A DNA stretch of 64,000 bases from a virus: IMG/VR virus record IMGVR_UViG_3300031251_000001, positions 124,001 through 188,000 of that record; one strand, 5' to 3'. Position numbers and translations under genes: made by a program. Positions 39,180 through 48,183 of the stretch are shown here, piece by piece. Each line of letters starts with the position of its first letter. The first letter of the stretch is position 1. The notes under the pieces are model-generated. The model saw only the letters and a list, made by a program, of their open reading frames with translations, made no database searches and was not told the origin of the DNA.

Positions 39180-39366
39180 CGGTGTCCTCGCAGGTACGGT
39201 AGTCCAGGGCGGTGATATTTTCCAGGCCACACTCGCCACACTCAGAATCGCAAGCCGACTCGTAGATCTCCTGCCACTCGTACCCACAGCGTGGGCAGCA
39301 GTAGTCGATCTCGTAGAGCGGCTCGCGACTGGCCTGGCGTGCCCGCATGACGCTAAGCTCCGCCAT
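39097..39366 (-). CDS. zinc-ribbon protein with acidic tail, 89 aa
   Basis: CCPRCGYEWQE near residue 22 and CDSECGECG near residue 37 form a rubredoxin-like or zinc-ribbon site; the rest is acidic. ATG at 39366 inside the end of the upstream gene. Confidence 0.68.
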   Translation of the reverse strand: MAELSVMRARQASREPLYEIDYCCPRCGYEWQEIYESACDSECGECGLENITALDYRTCEDTDEDGTTEATDQDNRAGDGHAQGDLQPE

Positions 39367-39637
39367 CTTCTTCCTCCTCCTCTTCTTCCTCTTCTTCCTC
39401 GATAGGTTCGTAATGATCGGGCTCATTGAGTGTCTCGACGGAGATGGTCTCGACCCACTGATCGTTCTCGGTCTCCTCCTTCTCGTCATAGGAGACCTCG
39501 CCGGCCCGGCACAGCCGTTCCGCTTCTTCAGCGGTCTCGGCCTGAACCGTGTAAGACGTCTTGTAACCGAAGAGCTCGTAAGCCTCGACGATGAACGTCT
39601 TCTTATTGTCGGGCTTCACCTTCACTTTGCTTGGCAT
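39353..39637 (-). CDS. acidic protein ending in poly-Glu, 94 aa
   Basis: The N-terminus is Lys-rich (MPSKVKVKPDNKK), the middle beta-rich (AYELFGYKTSYTVQAETAEE), and the end has EEEEEEEEEEED from a GAA/GAG repeat. Acidic tails are common in proteins contacting nucleic-acid-binding partners. ATG at 39637. Confidence 0.62.
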   Translation of the reverse strand: MPSKVKVKPDNKKTFIVEAYELFGYKTSYTVQAETAEEAERLCRAGEVSYDEKEETENDQWVETISVETLNEPDHYEPIEEEEEEEEEEEDGGA

Positions 39638-40001
39638 GGTTGTTCTCCGGTAGTTTCTTTGGCTCGCGATTAGCGAGGATGGTTTCAAGGACTTCGAGAC
39701 GTTGTTTGACAAGGACTAGCTCGGCGAGCAACAGCTTGATCGTTGCGGCTGATAATTCCTTATGCTCAAAAAGAGTTACCGGGTCTTTAAGCAGATTCTC
39801 CAGGTGCTCGTTGGGAAGGATGGCAGCATAGTCAGGATCAGCTTTGAGCTTCTCTGCCGCCTCCTGTGCACCCTGGAGGATACTAGTGGCCAGCTGATCA
39901 GCGGTAGATGGCCGCTTATAAGGAGTGAACCCAGCATTGATCTGATCGATATGACTTGAGTGTTCCTTGTACAGATCAAGAAAGCGTTGCAGCGTCATCA
40001 T
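39603..40001 (-). CDS. hypothetical protein, 132 aa
   Basis: Largely helical (LLLAELVLVKQRLEVLETIL near the end, coiled-coil-like). Starts right behind a terminator hairpin. Unrecognised. Confidence 0.65.
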   Translation of the reverse strand: MMTLQRFLDLYKEHSSHIDQINAGFTPYKRPSTADQLATSILQGAQEAAEKLKADPDYAAILPNEHLENLLKDPVTLFEHKELSAATIKLLLAELVLVKQRLEVLETILANREPKKLPENNHAKQSEGEARQ

Positions 40002-40009
40002 GGCTCCAA

Positions 40010-40039
40010 AACGAAAACACCCCTCCACGAGGAGGGGTG
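40010..40039 (-). terminator. intrinsic terminator with TTTTCGTTTT tail
   Basis: Minus strand: CACCCCTCC TCGT GGAGGGGTG, 9-bp stem with a stable TCGT loop, then TTTTCGTTTT and GGAG of the next gene. Confidence 0.85.
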
Positions 40040-40061
40040 AGGGACTCGGGGTGAGGGTAGA

Positions 40062-40244
40062 TTACTTGGCAGTCGTGGTGGCCGCAACGGTGGGTTTGCC
40101 GTGCACCGGGTCACCGACCGCCATCTTCTTGATCGCGATCACGCCGACCACGACCATCAGACAGATGAGACCGCCACCCACGAAGAACTTGTTCATTGAG
40201 CTCTTCGTCGCCGGATCCATCGGGATACTGTTATCCTGCTGCAT
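40062..40244 (-). CDS. small membrane protein, 60 aa
   Basis: ATG at 40244 with GGAGAG. A polar front, one membrane helix (FFVGGGLICLMVVVGVIAI) and a basic short tail. Unrecognised. Confidence 0.6.
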   Translation of the reverse strand: MQQDNSIPMDPATKSSMNKFFVGGGLICLMVVVGVIAIKKMAVGDPVHGKPTVAATTTAK

Positions 40245-40283
40245 GTCACTCTCCACTGGGTTAGATAACTCCAGTGTAGCACT

Positions 40284-41162
40284 TCAGTCGAGCAAGTTGA
40301 CCTGAGTCAGCATGGTACGCAGGACTTCTTCACTGAGGTCACCAAACCCGGTCATGCGACTTAATGCTCGCAGGCCAGCCGCCCTGGCCAGCAGCGTCTC
40401 AGCGTGTTTCTCGCAGCCCTCAGCTGCAGAAATGATCAACTGGCCCAACGGAATCCGTTTGGCTTCGGCCGGGAGGGAAGCGTTCATCTTCTCCTGGGCG
40501 TTCGCCTGCAGCTTACTGATCTCCTCGGCTTCCTCAGCCATTGACTGTTGCTGCTCTTCCCAGGTCATCGGCGTCGACGGCTCGCTCAGCACGACAGGTC
40601 GCGTACCACACCAGTCGACTTCCTTGCTGCTGCCGTCGGTTTCAGGACGAGGGTTGTTGCCGTAGATGTGTGCCAGCACTGGAGTGAGTTGGCAGTCACT
40701 GGCAATGTCGACAATATACCAGTGCTTGTCGGCCAGATCAAACTCCGTGAACTTGCCTTGAGTGATGGGCCGATTGGTAGTCCAACGAACCATCTGTACA
40801 GCGAGTGGTCGATGGATGTCGATCCTGTGGTAGGGCAGGTACTGAAGAGCCTTGTTCAGCATCTCGCGGGTGAGGATGATCTCCAACTCAGCTTTGGTGG
40901 GATCAGGTGCAATCTCGTGCAACGAATACTTGGCCTTGGGGCAGTATTCGCAGTGCTCTGGAACATCAGTCACGTAGATCGACTTCTTGAGGAACTCAAA
41001 CCGAGGCGGTGTGGCAGAGATATCGATTTCTCTACCGATCCACAGCATGTTGTAAAGCACCCTGGCTATGGGAGGACACACCATGACGGCGGGGCCAGAA
41101 AAACTATTGATGATGAGCTTGGCTTCTCTGGTCGTGATGGATGGTAGATCAGTGCCTGGCAT
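40284..41162 (-). CDS. hypothetical protein, 292 aa
   Basis: ATG at 41162 with AAGGA; the longer ORF would start inside the terminator. Mixed alpha/beta N-terminal half with HCEYCPKAKYSLHE, and a C-terminal helical half (EEQQQSMAEEAEEISKLQAN). No recognised domain. Both a terminator hairpin and palindrome site 5 precede it. Confidence 0.68.
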   Translation of the reverse strand: MPGTDLPSITTREAKLIINSFSGPAVMVCPPIARVLYNMLWIGREIDISATPPRFEFLKKSIYVTDVPEHCEYCPKAKYSLHEIAPDPTKAELEIILTREMLNKALQYLPYHRIDIHRPLAVQMVRWTTNRPITQGKFTEFDLADKHWYIVDIASDCQLTPVLAHIYGNNPRPETDGSSKEVDWCGTRPVVLSEPSTPMTWEEQQQSMAEEAEEISKLQANAQEKMNASLPAEAKRIPLGQLIISAAEGCEKHAETLLARAAGLRALSRMTGFGDLSEEVLRTMLTQVNLLD

Positions 41163-41183
41163 GTTGGATTCCTTGAAAGAGGG

Positions 41184-41219
41184 GAAAACGAAAGACCCCA
41201 CGATGCAGGCCGTGGGGTC
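41184..41219 (-). terminator. intrinsic terminator joined to palindrome site 5
   Basis: Minus strand: GACCCCACG GCCTGCAT CGTGGGGTC, 9-bp stem, then TTTCGTTTT. The first base of the stem is also the last base of palindrome site 5, so the palindrome lies directly upstream of the terminator. Confidence 0.85.
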
Positions 41220-41234
41220 AAAATACGTATTTTG
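41219..41234. promoter_or_regulatory. 16-bp palindrome CAAAATACGTATTTTG, site 5
   Basis: Exact copy, 11 bases after the stop at 41246 and 56 bases before the ATG at 41162; fused to a terminator. Confidence 0.88.
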
Positions 41235-41245
41235 GATTCAGCGTG

Positions 41246-41521
41246 TCACTTAGGCTTGCCTGTTTGCGTACGAAAGAGGAAGCCGTCGTCCATTGAGACA
41301 GCGTCCGGGTATTCGTAGTCAAGGTTGGGCCAGTAGGTGACCGCCCAGCAGCGAAGCGACTTGTCACGGTAGATGCAATACTGCGGGAAGTCCTCATCGG
41401 CCATCTGGATAGAAAAGCCGATGTGGTCCGGACTGTCCTTGAACCATGTCAGGCGAAGCTGCGGTCGGGACAGCAAGAAGAGCAGCAAGGCAAAGACCAA
41501 GGCTTGGCGGATGATGATCAT
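41246..41521 (-). CDS. membrane-anchored protein, 91 aa
   Basis: Hydrophobic N-terminus (IIIRQALVFALLLFLLSRP), then a soluble domain with several Tyr and Asp (YWPNLDYEYPDAVSMDDG). It could be a signal peptide or an anchor. Follows the CAP protein by three bases. Confidence 0.62.
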   Translation of the reverse strand: MIIIRQALVFALLLFLLSRPQLRLTWFKDSPDHIGFSIQMADEDFPQYCIYRDKSLRCWAVTYWPNLDYEYPDAVSMDDGFLFRTQTGKPK

Positions 41522-41524
41522 TGG

Positions 41525-42013
41525 TTACCTGCAGAACAGGTGCATGTACCGGCGACCGTCCGATCCCATCACCCACGCAGCTCCGCAGTAGGTGTAGTTA
41601 TCGTACGTGCAGCACGCACCCCAACCCCAATCTGGTGTCCAGGCAGCACAACCACCGGTGGTGGCGTGAGCATCAGGAGGGAGATAAGCGAAGTCACCAT
41701 GCTGACCGCCACAATGTCCAGCGTTGTGGGACTGTGCCCGTACTCGAGCGCACGCCAAGGCACCCTGGGCGAGAAGCGGATCGTTGATATATGGCTTCAG
41801 CCCACGCTGTGCTCGGGTGGCGTTCACCTCGGCCAGGGCATCGGCACATTCGGCTGCTGATCCGTTGTAGGGAACCGGGGCTGACGGGATACCGCCACCA
41901 CTGCTTCCACCACTGACTGGCTGCCAACCACCGGAGTTACGGACACGACGACCGCTGGCGTCCAGGCCACCAACCAGCACCAACGCGACCAACAGACTTA
42001 AAGCGATTCTCAT
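41525..42013 (-). CDS. exported CAP domain protein, second copy
   Basis: 162 aa. Signal peptide (MRIALSLLVALVLVGGLDA), a Gly/Ser-rich linker, then ALAEVNATRAQRGLKPYIND, LLAQGALACARVRAQSHNAGH (with Cys and His of the cleft), a GHCGGQHGDF segment and C-terminal Cys pairs (GWGACCTYDNYTYC), giving several disulphides. Similar in fold but not closely in sequence to the protein at 20921. ATG at 42013 with GGAG. Secreted or periplasmic. Confidence 0.82.
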   Translation of the reverse strand: MRIALSLLVALVLVGGLDASGRRVRNSGGWQPVSGGSSGGGIPSAPVPYNGSAAECADALAEVNATRAQRGLKPYINDPLLAQGALACARVRAQSHNAGHCGGQHGDFAYLPPDAHATTGGCAAWTPDWGWGACCTYDNYTYCGAAWVMGSDGRRYMHLFCR

Positions 42014-42060
42014 CACTGACTCCAACAGGACACGGGACGGGTTTTAAGCGAGGCGGGATG

Positions 42061-43386
42061 TTACTTGCCCTGATCTACGGCGTCAACCGAGATCGGGCTG
42101 TCCGGGGCCAAGGCGGCAGCCGCTTGGCCATCCGCGATGCCTTTCTTTCTGACGTTATCGACCATGTGGGCGAAAGGGCTGCTACTTTCAGCTCTGGGCT
42201 TAATCTTAGCTTCATCAGCCCATTTTGACATTTCAGCCGCGAACGTACTTTTCATGCCCCACCCTGCATCAAACATCCGCATATCTTCCATCATCCGACA
42301 GAAGCTCCGACGCGAGTCGTAGGCAATGGCTTCCGGCATTTTGAGAAGAGACTTGCACTGGCAGCACTGATAGATCTCACAGAGGAACATCGTCGGTACG
42401 GCGACCAGGGTCTCGATCTTCTCGCACTTACTGCAGGCGTAAGTGAAGAGCAACGTATAGGCTGGATGCGACTTCAGCTTTGACAGCTGGTAGGCAATGC
42501 TGATCGGCTTATGAAGCTCCCAGTCGAGCAGCTGAGCCAGCTTGCCATTCACCAGGAACTTCGCCCTGGGATCGAGCGATCCTTTTGTCATGGCAGCGTG
42601 CGCGGCTTCCCAGTCACGGTAGCCACTGTTGCCGTACCCAGCGTAACGTGCAGCGTCCTCTGCCCGATGAAAGACTTCCATGTTGGGTTTATGCTCTTTC
42701 TTGATCGCTGCCTCGGCGACACTTTCTGTACCTTGCATTGCCCACGACCAGGTACCGAACGGGTCATGGAACTTGTACCTGGGGGATTCCAACTTCCGTG
42801 TCGCGAGACCATGAGCGACTGGATGGTAGCTCTTGAGCCTCTTCATCGCGTCGATACGTTCCGACACGCTGAGACAAAGAACGAGGTTGGTGATGGCGTC
42901 AACCCACCTATCGAACTCTGCGGGGTTGGAAGGGACAGCACCAAAGTAAGCGGCATCCGGGTCGACCGCTTTGAAGAACTCTGATTCACGGATCTTCGAT
43001 CGGATGAGCTCCGTCTTGCCACACTGCCTGGCCTGGTGACGGATTGTTTGCTCGATGCACTTGTTAGCAGCGAACGGTACCGAGGGAGGTTCGAGGAACT
43101 CTTTCTCTATCTTCTTCGCGAGTTTGTCGCTTGCTTCGTCAATGACAGCACGCAACTCCTGAGAGTCCTTGATCTCTTCGTCGACGATCACCACGTCGGC
43201 TTTGAGCCCGCTCTCCGGCATCTTAATAGGCCAGAAGGCAATCTTCTTTGGCCTATCGAACATGATCATCGTCTGCACGCCAACGATCTTGTCGGGTGCG
43301 CTGGGCATGATGTCATCGTTGCTGGCGAGGATGACTGGCTCAGGCATATCATCCGCCTGGCTGATGATTGGGTCGTTGTTCGACAT
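42061..43386 (-). CDS. hypothetical large protein with zinc-ribbon region, 441 aa
   Basis: N-terminal half acidic and helical (DVVIVDEEIKDSQELRAVID), a region with Cys (TIRHQARQCGKTELIRSK), then near residue 315 CSKCEKIETLVAVP followed by CQCKSLLKMP, a zinc-ribbon-like pair of Cys doublets. The C-terminus has Met/Phe-rich helices. No recognised family; a large conserved phage function is possible. Confidence 0.65.
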   Translation of the reverse strand: MSNNDPIISQADDMPEPVILASNDDIMPSAPDKIVGVQTMIMFDRPKKIAFWPIKMPESGLKADVVIVDEEIKDSQELRAVIDEASDKLAKKIEKEFLEPPSVPFAANKCIEQTIRHQARQCGKTELIRSKIRESEFFKAVDPDAAYFGAVPSNPAEFDRWVDAITNLVLCLSVSERIDAMKRLKSYHPVAHGLATRKLESPRYKFHDPFGTWSWAMQGTESVAEAAIKKEHKPNMEVFHRAEDAARYAGYGNSGYRDWEAAHAAMTKGSLDPRAKFLVNGKLAQLLDWELHKPISIAYQLSKLKSHPAYTLLFTYACSKCEKIETLVAVPTMFLCEIYQCCQCKSLLKMPEAIAYDSRRSFCRMMEDMRMFDAGWGMKSTFAAEMSKWADEAKIKPRAESSSPFAHMVDNVRKKGIADGQAAAALAPDSPISVDAVDQGK

Positions 43387-43933
43387 CGTCTTCCTTTCTT
43401 ACGCCGGCAACACAGCCGTGCGTGTCTTTGGTATAAAGCGCGGCCATGAAGCCAGAACCATCCACTGCGGCCATCGGGCCTTCAAAGCCCGATGCGATGC
43501 TGTATGTATTAGTCACGTGTCTTGCCTTCAGGCATCGACCCACGCTGAGATCGACAGGATCCCATGCGTCAGTGCCCGCTTGAGCGTTGCCGGCAGTCTC
43601 GGCGTACTCTTTCACCGGTGACTGGTCCCAGAACTTGCACTCAACACAGTGAACGATATCGAGTGGTGGCAACCGACCTGTGCGACCAGGTAGCCTGCCC
43701 TGAGTAATCTGCGTCTGCCAGCCCAACGACTGTAACTTACTATGGACAAACGTCAGGATGTCGACGTTCGTGACCTCGATGGCCTTCTTCCACTCGTTGG
43801 CCACGTCCAGCATATCGCGGGTGAGCTGCCGATCGGAGTCAGCACGCTGGGCCTTGATGTGATAGTTGGGCGTACGATCCTGGATTTGTTCCAGCTTACT
43901 ACCCAGGAAGAACTCTACGTGCTGAATAGTCAT
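43349..43933 (-). CDS. hypothetical protein with Cys patch, 194 aa
   Basis: ATG at 43933. Contains VHCVECKFWDQSP in the middle and GRCLKARHV later, which could form a metal site. The end overlaps the start of the 441-aa gene. Unrecognised. Confidence 0.65.
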   Translation of the reverse strand: MTIQHVEFFLGSKLEQIQDRTPNYHIKAQRADSDRQLTRDMLDVANEWKKAIEVTNVDILTFVHSKLQSLGWQTQITQGRLPGRTGRLPPLDIVHCVECKFWDQSPVKEYAETAGNAQAGTDAWDPVDLSVGRCLKARHVTNTYSIASGFEGPMAAVDGSGFMAALYTKDTHGCVAGVRKEDDVEQRPNHQPGG

Positions 43934-43968
43934 GCGTCTCTCCTGGGCTGAGGATAGCACCCCAGAAT

Positions 43969-43995
43969 GAAAAAGGCCACCCCGAAGGATGGCTT
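43969..43995 (-). terminator. intrinsic terminator
   Basis: Minus strand: GCCATCC TTCG GGGTGGC with C at its end, then CTTTTTC. A seven-bp stem with a TTCG loop and T-tract, six bases after the stop at 44002. Confidence 0.7.
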
Positions 43996-44001
43996 GGTGA
44001 G

Positions 44002-46224
44002 TTAGGGTGTCGCCCCTGGCGGGTTACTCCACCAGTCGGGACGCAGGACGTTTTGCCTGCCCGTCATTGAATTGAAGATGATGTTCTTACCAGGCAGCTT
44101 CACCGACTGGCCCGGCACCGTAATCACCTGGGCCGGCACGGTCACTGTCACCGGCGTGGTGGGGAGGGTTGAAGACCCGGCCGGGATAGCAGTAGCGGTC
44201 GGCACGTTCACCACGATCGACTGAGCCGGGATCGTCACCTTGGTGTCGAGCACCGGGGCGTTATAGGTGGAGACGACCAGCTTGTAACCGGGAAAGGGCT
44301 GGTTCCAGAACGACGGGTCCATCGGCCAGTGGTACAAGGTAAGCCACTGCGTCTTGGACTGGGCCAGGGTCGGCTCATAGAGAGCGACCTGTTCCGAGAG
44401 CGGTGTATCATCGAAGCGAAGATCGACACAGTTATACTGCGGACTGACGACCAGGATATTGCCAGCCGGCTGACCCTGGGTGTTAGTGCCGTGGAACTGC
44501 ATCTTGTGCGTCAGCTGCGATTCCATGATGCGGGCCAAGTTGGGAGCAGTGCCCCAGCAATTGAGCTTACCCTTGTAGAGTGCAACCTGCACCCGACTGT
44601 CCGAGGAAGCGTCAACGAAGTGCTTGAAGCCTTGATCACACCAGATCCCGGTGACGTCGATGTTCATGTCGCTGATCGTCCGGAAGATCACCCCGGAGAC
44701 CGAGTCGACGTAGAAGCCATTGGACCAAGTCACGATGTTGCCGGTGTTGACGTAGACCGCTGAGCTGCGACGATCATTGGTGGCTGAGCCGAATGCCCAG
44801 CAGCGGTCGAACTGGATGTCAGCGGTCTGGTTACCTTCGAGCCAGATGCCGATGTCACCAAAGAAAGAGCAGTTGGTGTAGCGCTGCTCGGAAGCGGTGT
44901 GTCCGCCCGAGGAGGTGGAACACTTATCCCAGATCACCATACCAGCGGTACGGCCGACCGGAGTAGCCACACACGAGAAGCTGCAGTTGTTGAACTGGTT
45001 ACTGAAGCCCTGCCCGCCGCTGAAGTCCGAGTAGGCTAGGCCGGCACTGGCGCCGTGGACACCCTGGACCTGGACACCCTCCCACAGTGACGCCTGGTTC
45101 TGCACCACGATCATCGGCCAGTAGGTCTCGCCGGACAGGCTCATCTGTTGAACGAGATACCAGTGACCGTTGTCGGCGGCGGCGATGCGACGACCACTCT
45201 TGCTGTTGCCGCCGCCGTACTCATCGATCACCGGGCAGTAGCAATAGTAAGTAGAACCTGCCGGGACGATGATGCTGCCGTTAGCGTTCATGAGCTGCAT
45301 CTGCAGATCATTCAACCGACTCGAAGGAGTAGCCACAGGATTCGGTTGAACCACCGTTGAAGCCAGGTGACTGAGCATCGGTTGTTCATCGTGCCACTGG
45401 AAGAGCCAATCATCAGCGATCTTCGGATCGCCAAGACAGTGCGGGGCCGGCACGCGTTGCCACGGATCAGTGGGTTGAAACCTAACATAGACGTGGTATC
45501 CGAGAGTTCCTTGGGGGTGTTGTTCGGCCATACCAAGCAAGACGCGCATGACATCAACGGGCGTGCCGAAGTTAGGAGCAGTAAGACTGGTCGGCGGTGA
45601 TAAAGCCGTCTCACCCGACTCAGTAACACGACACCAGCATACATCGAAATTGGCACAGGGGAAGGCGTCAGGGGAGACCACAGGAGGTGGAGCAACAGCA
45701 GTATTGCGACCACCAAACCGGAGACCCTTCACGTCCAGCGACCAGAGAACGATGAGAGGTTGAATGGTTGCCGAGTCACCGGAGTACGGCGAGATCGACA
45801 CCACTGGCTGATGGTTGGTCGAATAATAATGCTCACTACCATTGGTGAAGTCGAGCGTCTCGGTGACGTTGATGCACTTCACCTTCCAGAGCAAACCACA
45901 ATCATCGGTGGTGGTAGGCTGGTTGGAGCTGTCGACCCAGAACCTGCCGCCGAGCTTGGTGGTGACAGTGGCCGGCTGCGAGAACGTCCCGACTTTGCGG
46001 GAACGATCTACGATGGCATTGCTGATCTCGTAGGTGCCGGCGGGTTGACCCGATGCGGGGTTATTCCAGCCGGCGTAGCTGGAATAACTTTGGATGAAGA
46101 GAGCGTTGGTGGGAGCCGTCACCGGCGACCAGGTAAACCCTGGGGTGACGGGGAGAACAATGGGGTCCTGACTGGGAGCCAGGAAACACAATAACCCCAG
46201 CAGCAGAATACCGGACGTGCGCAT
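44002..46224 (-). CDS. exported beta-helix-like protein, 740 aa
   Basis: Signal peptide (MRTSGILLLGLLCFLAPS), then a long beta-rich region with segments typical of right-handed parallel beta-helices (FNNCSFSCVATPV, RYTNCSFFGDIGIWLEGNQT, ADIQFDRCWAFGSATNDRRS, GNIVTWSNGFYVDSVSGVIF), that is, N and C at turns between short strands. The C-terminal 100 residues are Val/Thr-rich (ITVPGQSVKLPGKNIIF). Resembles pectate-lyase-like or tailspike-like proteins, but a Sec signal peptide argues against assembly into the virion from the cytoplasm. GGAGG precedes the ATG. Confidence 0.72.
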   Translation of the reverse strand: MRTSGILLLGLLCFLAPSQDPIVLPVTPGFTWSPVTAPTNALFIQSYSSYAGWNNPASGQPAGTYEISNAIVDRSRKVGTFSQPATVTTKLGGRFWVDSSNQPTTTDDCGLLWKVKCINVTETLDFTNGSEHYYSTNHQPVVSISPYSGDSATIQPLIVLWSLDVKGLRFGGRNTAVAPPPVVSPDAFPCANFDVCWCRVTESGETALSPPTSLTAPNFGTPVDVMRVLLGMAEQHPQGTLGYHVYVRFQPTDPWQRVPAPHCLGDPKIADDWLFQWHDEQPMLSHLASTVVQPNPVATPSSRLNDLQMQLMNANGSIIVPAGSTYYCYCPVIDEYGGGNSKSGRRIAAADNGHWYLVQQMSLSGETYWPMIVVQNQASLWEGVQVQGVHGASAGLAYSDFSGGQGFSNQFNNCSFSCVATPVGRTAGMVIWDKCSTSSGGHTASEQRYTNCSFFGDIGIWLEGNQTADIQFDRCWAFGSATNDRRSSAVYVNTGNIVTWSNGFYVDSVSGVIFRTISDMNIDVTGIWCDQGFKHFVDASSDSRVQVALYKGKLNCWGTAPNLARIMESQLTHKMQFHGTNTQGQPAGNILVVSPQYNCVDLRFDDTPLSEQVALYEPTLAQSKTQWLTLYHWPMDPSFWNQPFPGYKLVVSTYNAPVLDTKVTIPAQSIVVNVPTATAIPAGSSTLPTTPVTVTVPAQVITVPGQSVKLPGKNIIFNSMTGRQNVLRPDWWSNPPGATP

Positions 46225-46272
46225 AAACAGACCTCCATGTTTTGGGAACACAGAGGTCATTCTAGCATGGGA

Positions 46273-47328
46273 TTAGGTAGTGGGGTTGGAGTCGAGATAC
46301 TTGAGCCAGATCCTCACCCCTTCAGCACAATACTCTTCCAGGGCTTCGCGGCCCTCGATGCCGGCGTTGAAATCATTGAGGACGTAGCAGCCTTTGCGGG
46401 CCGCTTCCTCAGCGTCGTCAATCGGGCACTGCCACGACTTCGGAGCCCAATCGATGCAATCGCCCACGACACAGGGGACCTGGGCCGCGGCGGCATCAGC
46501 CGTGGTGATGTTGAAGGTTTCGGTGGCGCTGAGCTGGATACAGAGATCCATCTCCTGCACCGTCTTGCGGAATGAGCCCCAGCGCTCCCAGGGGTTCTCG
46601 ACCAGGGCGGCATACTTGGAGCCACGGAACATGTTCCGCAGGCTGTGCAGCACTGCCTTGCCGTGTTCCTCGCGGTTGACTGAGACATAGAAGTTCACAT
46701 GACAGCCCAGGTTGCGGGCGATGAGCATCGCTGCAGCTGCGGCTGTCGTGTGGTTCTTCAGGAGTCGCAGAGCACCGAAGGAGGCGATGTCGATGCAGTC
46801 CCGATGATTAGGATGCTTGAACTTCTTGTGGGTGGCCCGGCAAGCGTCATAGAGATTGGGCAGGTACTTGCAGTGGCCGTCGTAGGCTGTCTGCAAGAAG
46901 TCATTGGCCCGCCGGCTGTTGGCGGACATCGTGAAGTTGAGTTCGTGATCCTGCATCTCCATGCCTTCGCGAATCAGGTTGATCGCTCCGGGTTCGACTT
47001 GGAGGAAGCCGATCTGCGAGTGGCAACGGACGACGAAGTGAACGTCCGGGTAGGCACGCACGATCATTTCCAGATCGTGCGTCTTGACCCAGGGTGCTTC
47101 GATGATGCAGTGCGTGCAGCCGGGGTTCTGAGCCAGTACGACGTTGATGTCCTGGTGCTTACGGACGCCATGAGCTGAAGCCTTGACGCCATTCTTACGC
47201 AGCACCTTAACGGAGTGAAGGCTGTTGACCCCCAGACCGATGTGGCAGTAGTTCGGCCCGATGGCCATGAAATTGCGGTAGATGAAAATGACGTCGGCTC
47301 GTCGGTGGTGCGGACGATGGTAGTGCAT
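46273..47328 (-). CDS. GT4-like glycosyltransferase
   Basis: 351 aa. An N-terminal domain with the GPNYCHIGLGVNSLHSVKVL start typical of a GT-B fold, then FGALRLLKNHTTAAAAAMLI and, near residue 280, MDLCIQLSATETFNITTADA, AAAQVPCVV, which is the EX7E-type nucleotide-sugar site region (E-T-F-N then A-D-A). It transfers a sugar to an unknown acceptor, perhaps a phage nucleic acid or surface glycan. Next to a TylF-type O-methyltransferase at 48.4 kb. Confidence 0.8.
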   Translation of the reverse strand: MHYHRPHHRRADVIFIYRNFMAIGPNYCHIGLGVNSLHSVKVLRKNGVKASAHGVRKHQDINVVLAQNPGCTHCIIEAPWVKTHDLEMIVRAYPDVHFVVRCHSQIGFLQVEPGAINLIREGMEMQDHELNFTMSANSRRANDFLQTAYDGHCKYLPNLYDACRATHKKFKHPNHRDCIDIASFGALRLLKNHTTAAAAAMLIARNLGCHVNFYVSVNREEHGKAVLHSLRNMFRGSKYAALVENPWERWGSFRKTVQEMDLCIQLSATETFNITTADAAAAQVPCVVGDCIDWAPKSWQCPIDDAEEAARKGCYVLNDFNAGIEGREALEEYCAEGVRIWLKYLDSNPTT

Positions 47329-47358
47329 GACCCATCCTTGGGACTACGAGTGAGGCGG

Positions 47359-47640
47359 TTAGATGCTCTGTAGCATAGCGTCGGTCTCAGGTGTCGTACA
47401 GAGCAAGTGACGTGAAGGTTGGATGACAAGCTGCGTCACCGCTCGGGTGTGCTCCACCTGTAATTCTGGGCCGATCTGGGCATCCCGCCACTCATCGCCG
47501 ATTCTCACAACTGGCACTAGATAAATGAAACGATCATTAGCCTTGCGACAGCGGTAGGCGACGAGGCCCACCGCGTGGCTTTGATCATGGCCGAGCAGCA
47601 CGATTTCATTCTGCCGCAAACGGCAGGCGATAGAGTTCAC
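47359..47640 (-). CDS. hypothetical protein, 93 aa
   Basis: GTG at 47640 overlapping the upstream stop. Arg-rich with a beta-hairpin (NDRFIYLVPVVRIGDEWRDA). Unrecognised. Confidence 0.6.
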   Translation of the reverse strand: MNSIACRLRQNEIVLLGHDQSHAVGLVAYRCRKANDRFIYLVPVVRIGDEWRDAQIGPELQVEHTRAVTQLVIQPSRHLLCTTPETDAMLQSI

Positions 47641-47858
47641 GCTTTAAGTACCTCCATGACGACAACATCCCCTTTGCGGAGATACCCACGGTCAGGTAGG
47701 CCCTTGAGGTGCAGAATGCCGTTCAGCATGTAAGTGCGGTTGATCACCGATTCAACGGACATCTCCCGGAGCGACGGAGAGAACATGAACGACCGCATCA
47801 AGAAGGTATGCCGCTCCTGGTTATAGTCGAGGATCTCGGCCGAGATGTAGTAGCTCAT
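47637..47858 (-). CDS. hypothetical protein, 73 aa
   Basis: ATG at 47858 overlapping the upstream stop as ATGA. Beta/alpha (YISAEILDYNQERHTFLM), ends with KGDVVVMEVLKA. Unrecognised. Confidence 0.65.
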   Translation of the reverse strand: MSYYISAEILDYNQERHTFLMRSFMFSPSLREMSVESVINRTYMLNGILHLKGLPDRGYLRKGDVVVMEVLKA

Positions 47859-48148
47859 GAGTTCCACTGGTCTCCGTTTTCGGCCGCTGCCTTCAGCAAG
47901 CGGTCAACCGCATCGGGATAATCCTCGCAATGCTGGCTGAAACCGACACCGTTCTCGCAGGTAGAATAGTGCCAGCGCTTGTCACCCTCATAGGAGATGG
48001 CCCGGTACTCCTTGACGCTAATGTTAACTTGAGCCTTGGTGAACTCTATCTGAACGAGTCTGGTTTTCATGGCGATCAAGCACGCTCTTCTGTCTGCCTC
48101 GACCACTCTGACTTCCAGACCACCAACATCAATCGTCAGCGTTCGCAT
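47855..48148 (-). CDS. hypothetical protein, 97 aa
   Basis: Beta-rich N-terminal half (MRTLTIDVGGLEVRVVEA) and a C-terminal part with ENGVGFSQHCEDYPDAVD. Palindrome site 6 is 16 bases upstream of the ATG, which has AGGAG. Unrecognised. Confidence 0.68.
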   Translation of the reverse strand: MRTLTIDVGGLEVRVVEADRRACLIAMKTRLVQIEFTKAQVNISVKEYRAISYEGDKRWHYSTCENGVGFSQHCEDYPDAVDRLLKAAAENGDQWNS

Positions 48149-48164
48149 GTGTTCTCCTGGTGTG

Positions 48165-48180
48165 CAAAATACGTATTTTG
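48165..48180. promoter_or_regulatory. 16-bp palindrome CAAAATACGTATTTTG, site 6
   Basis: Exact copy, 3 bases after the stop at 48184 and 16 bases before the ATG at 48148. The flank TCTGATTC is identical to that of site 1 although the genes differ. Confidence 0.88.
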
Positions 48181-48183
48181 GAA

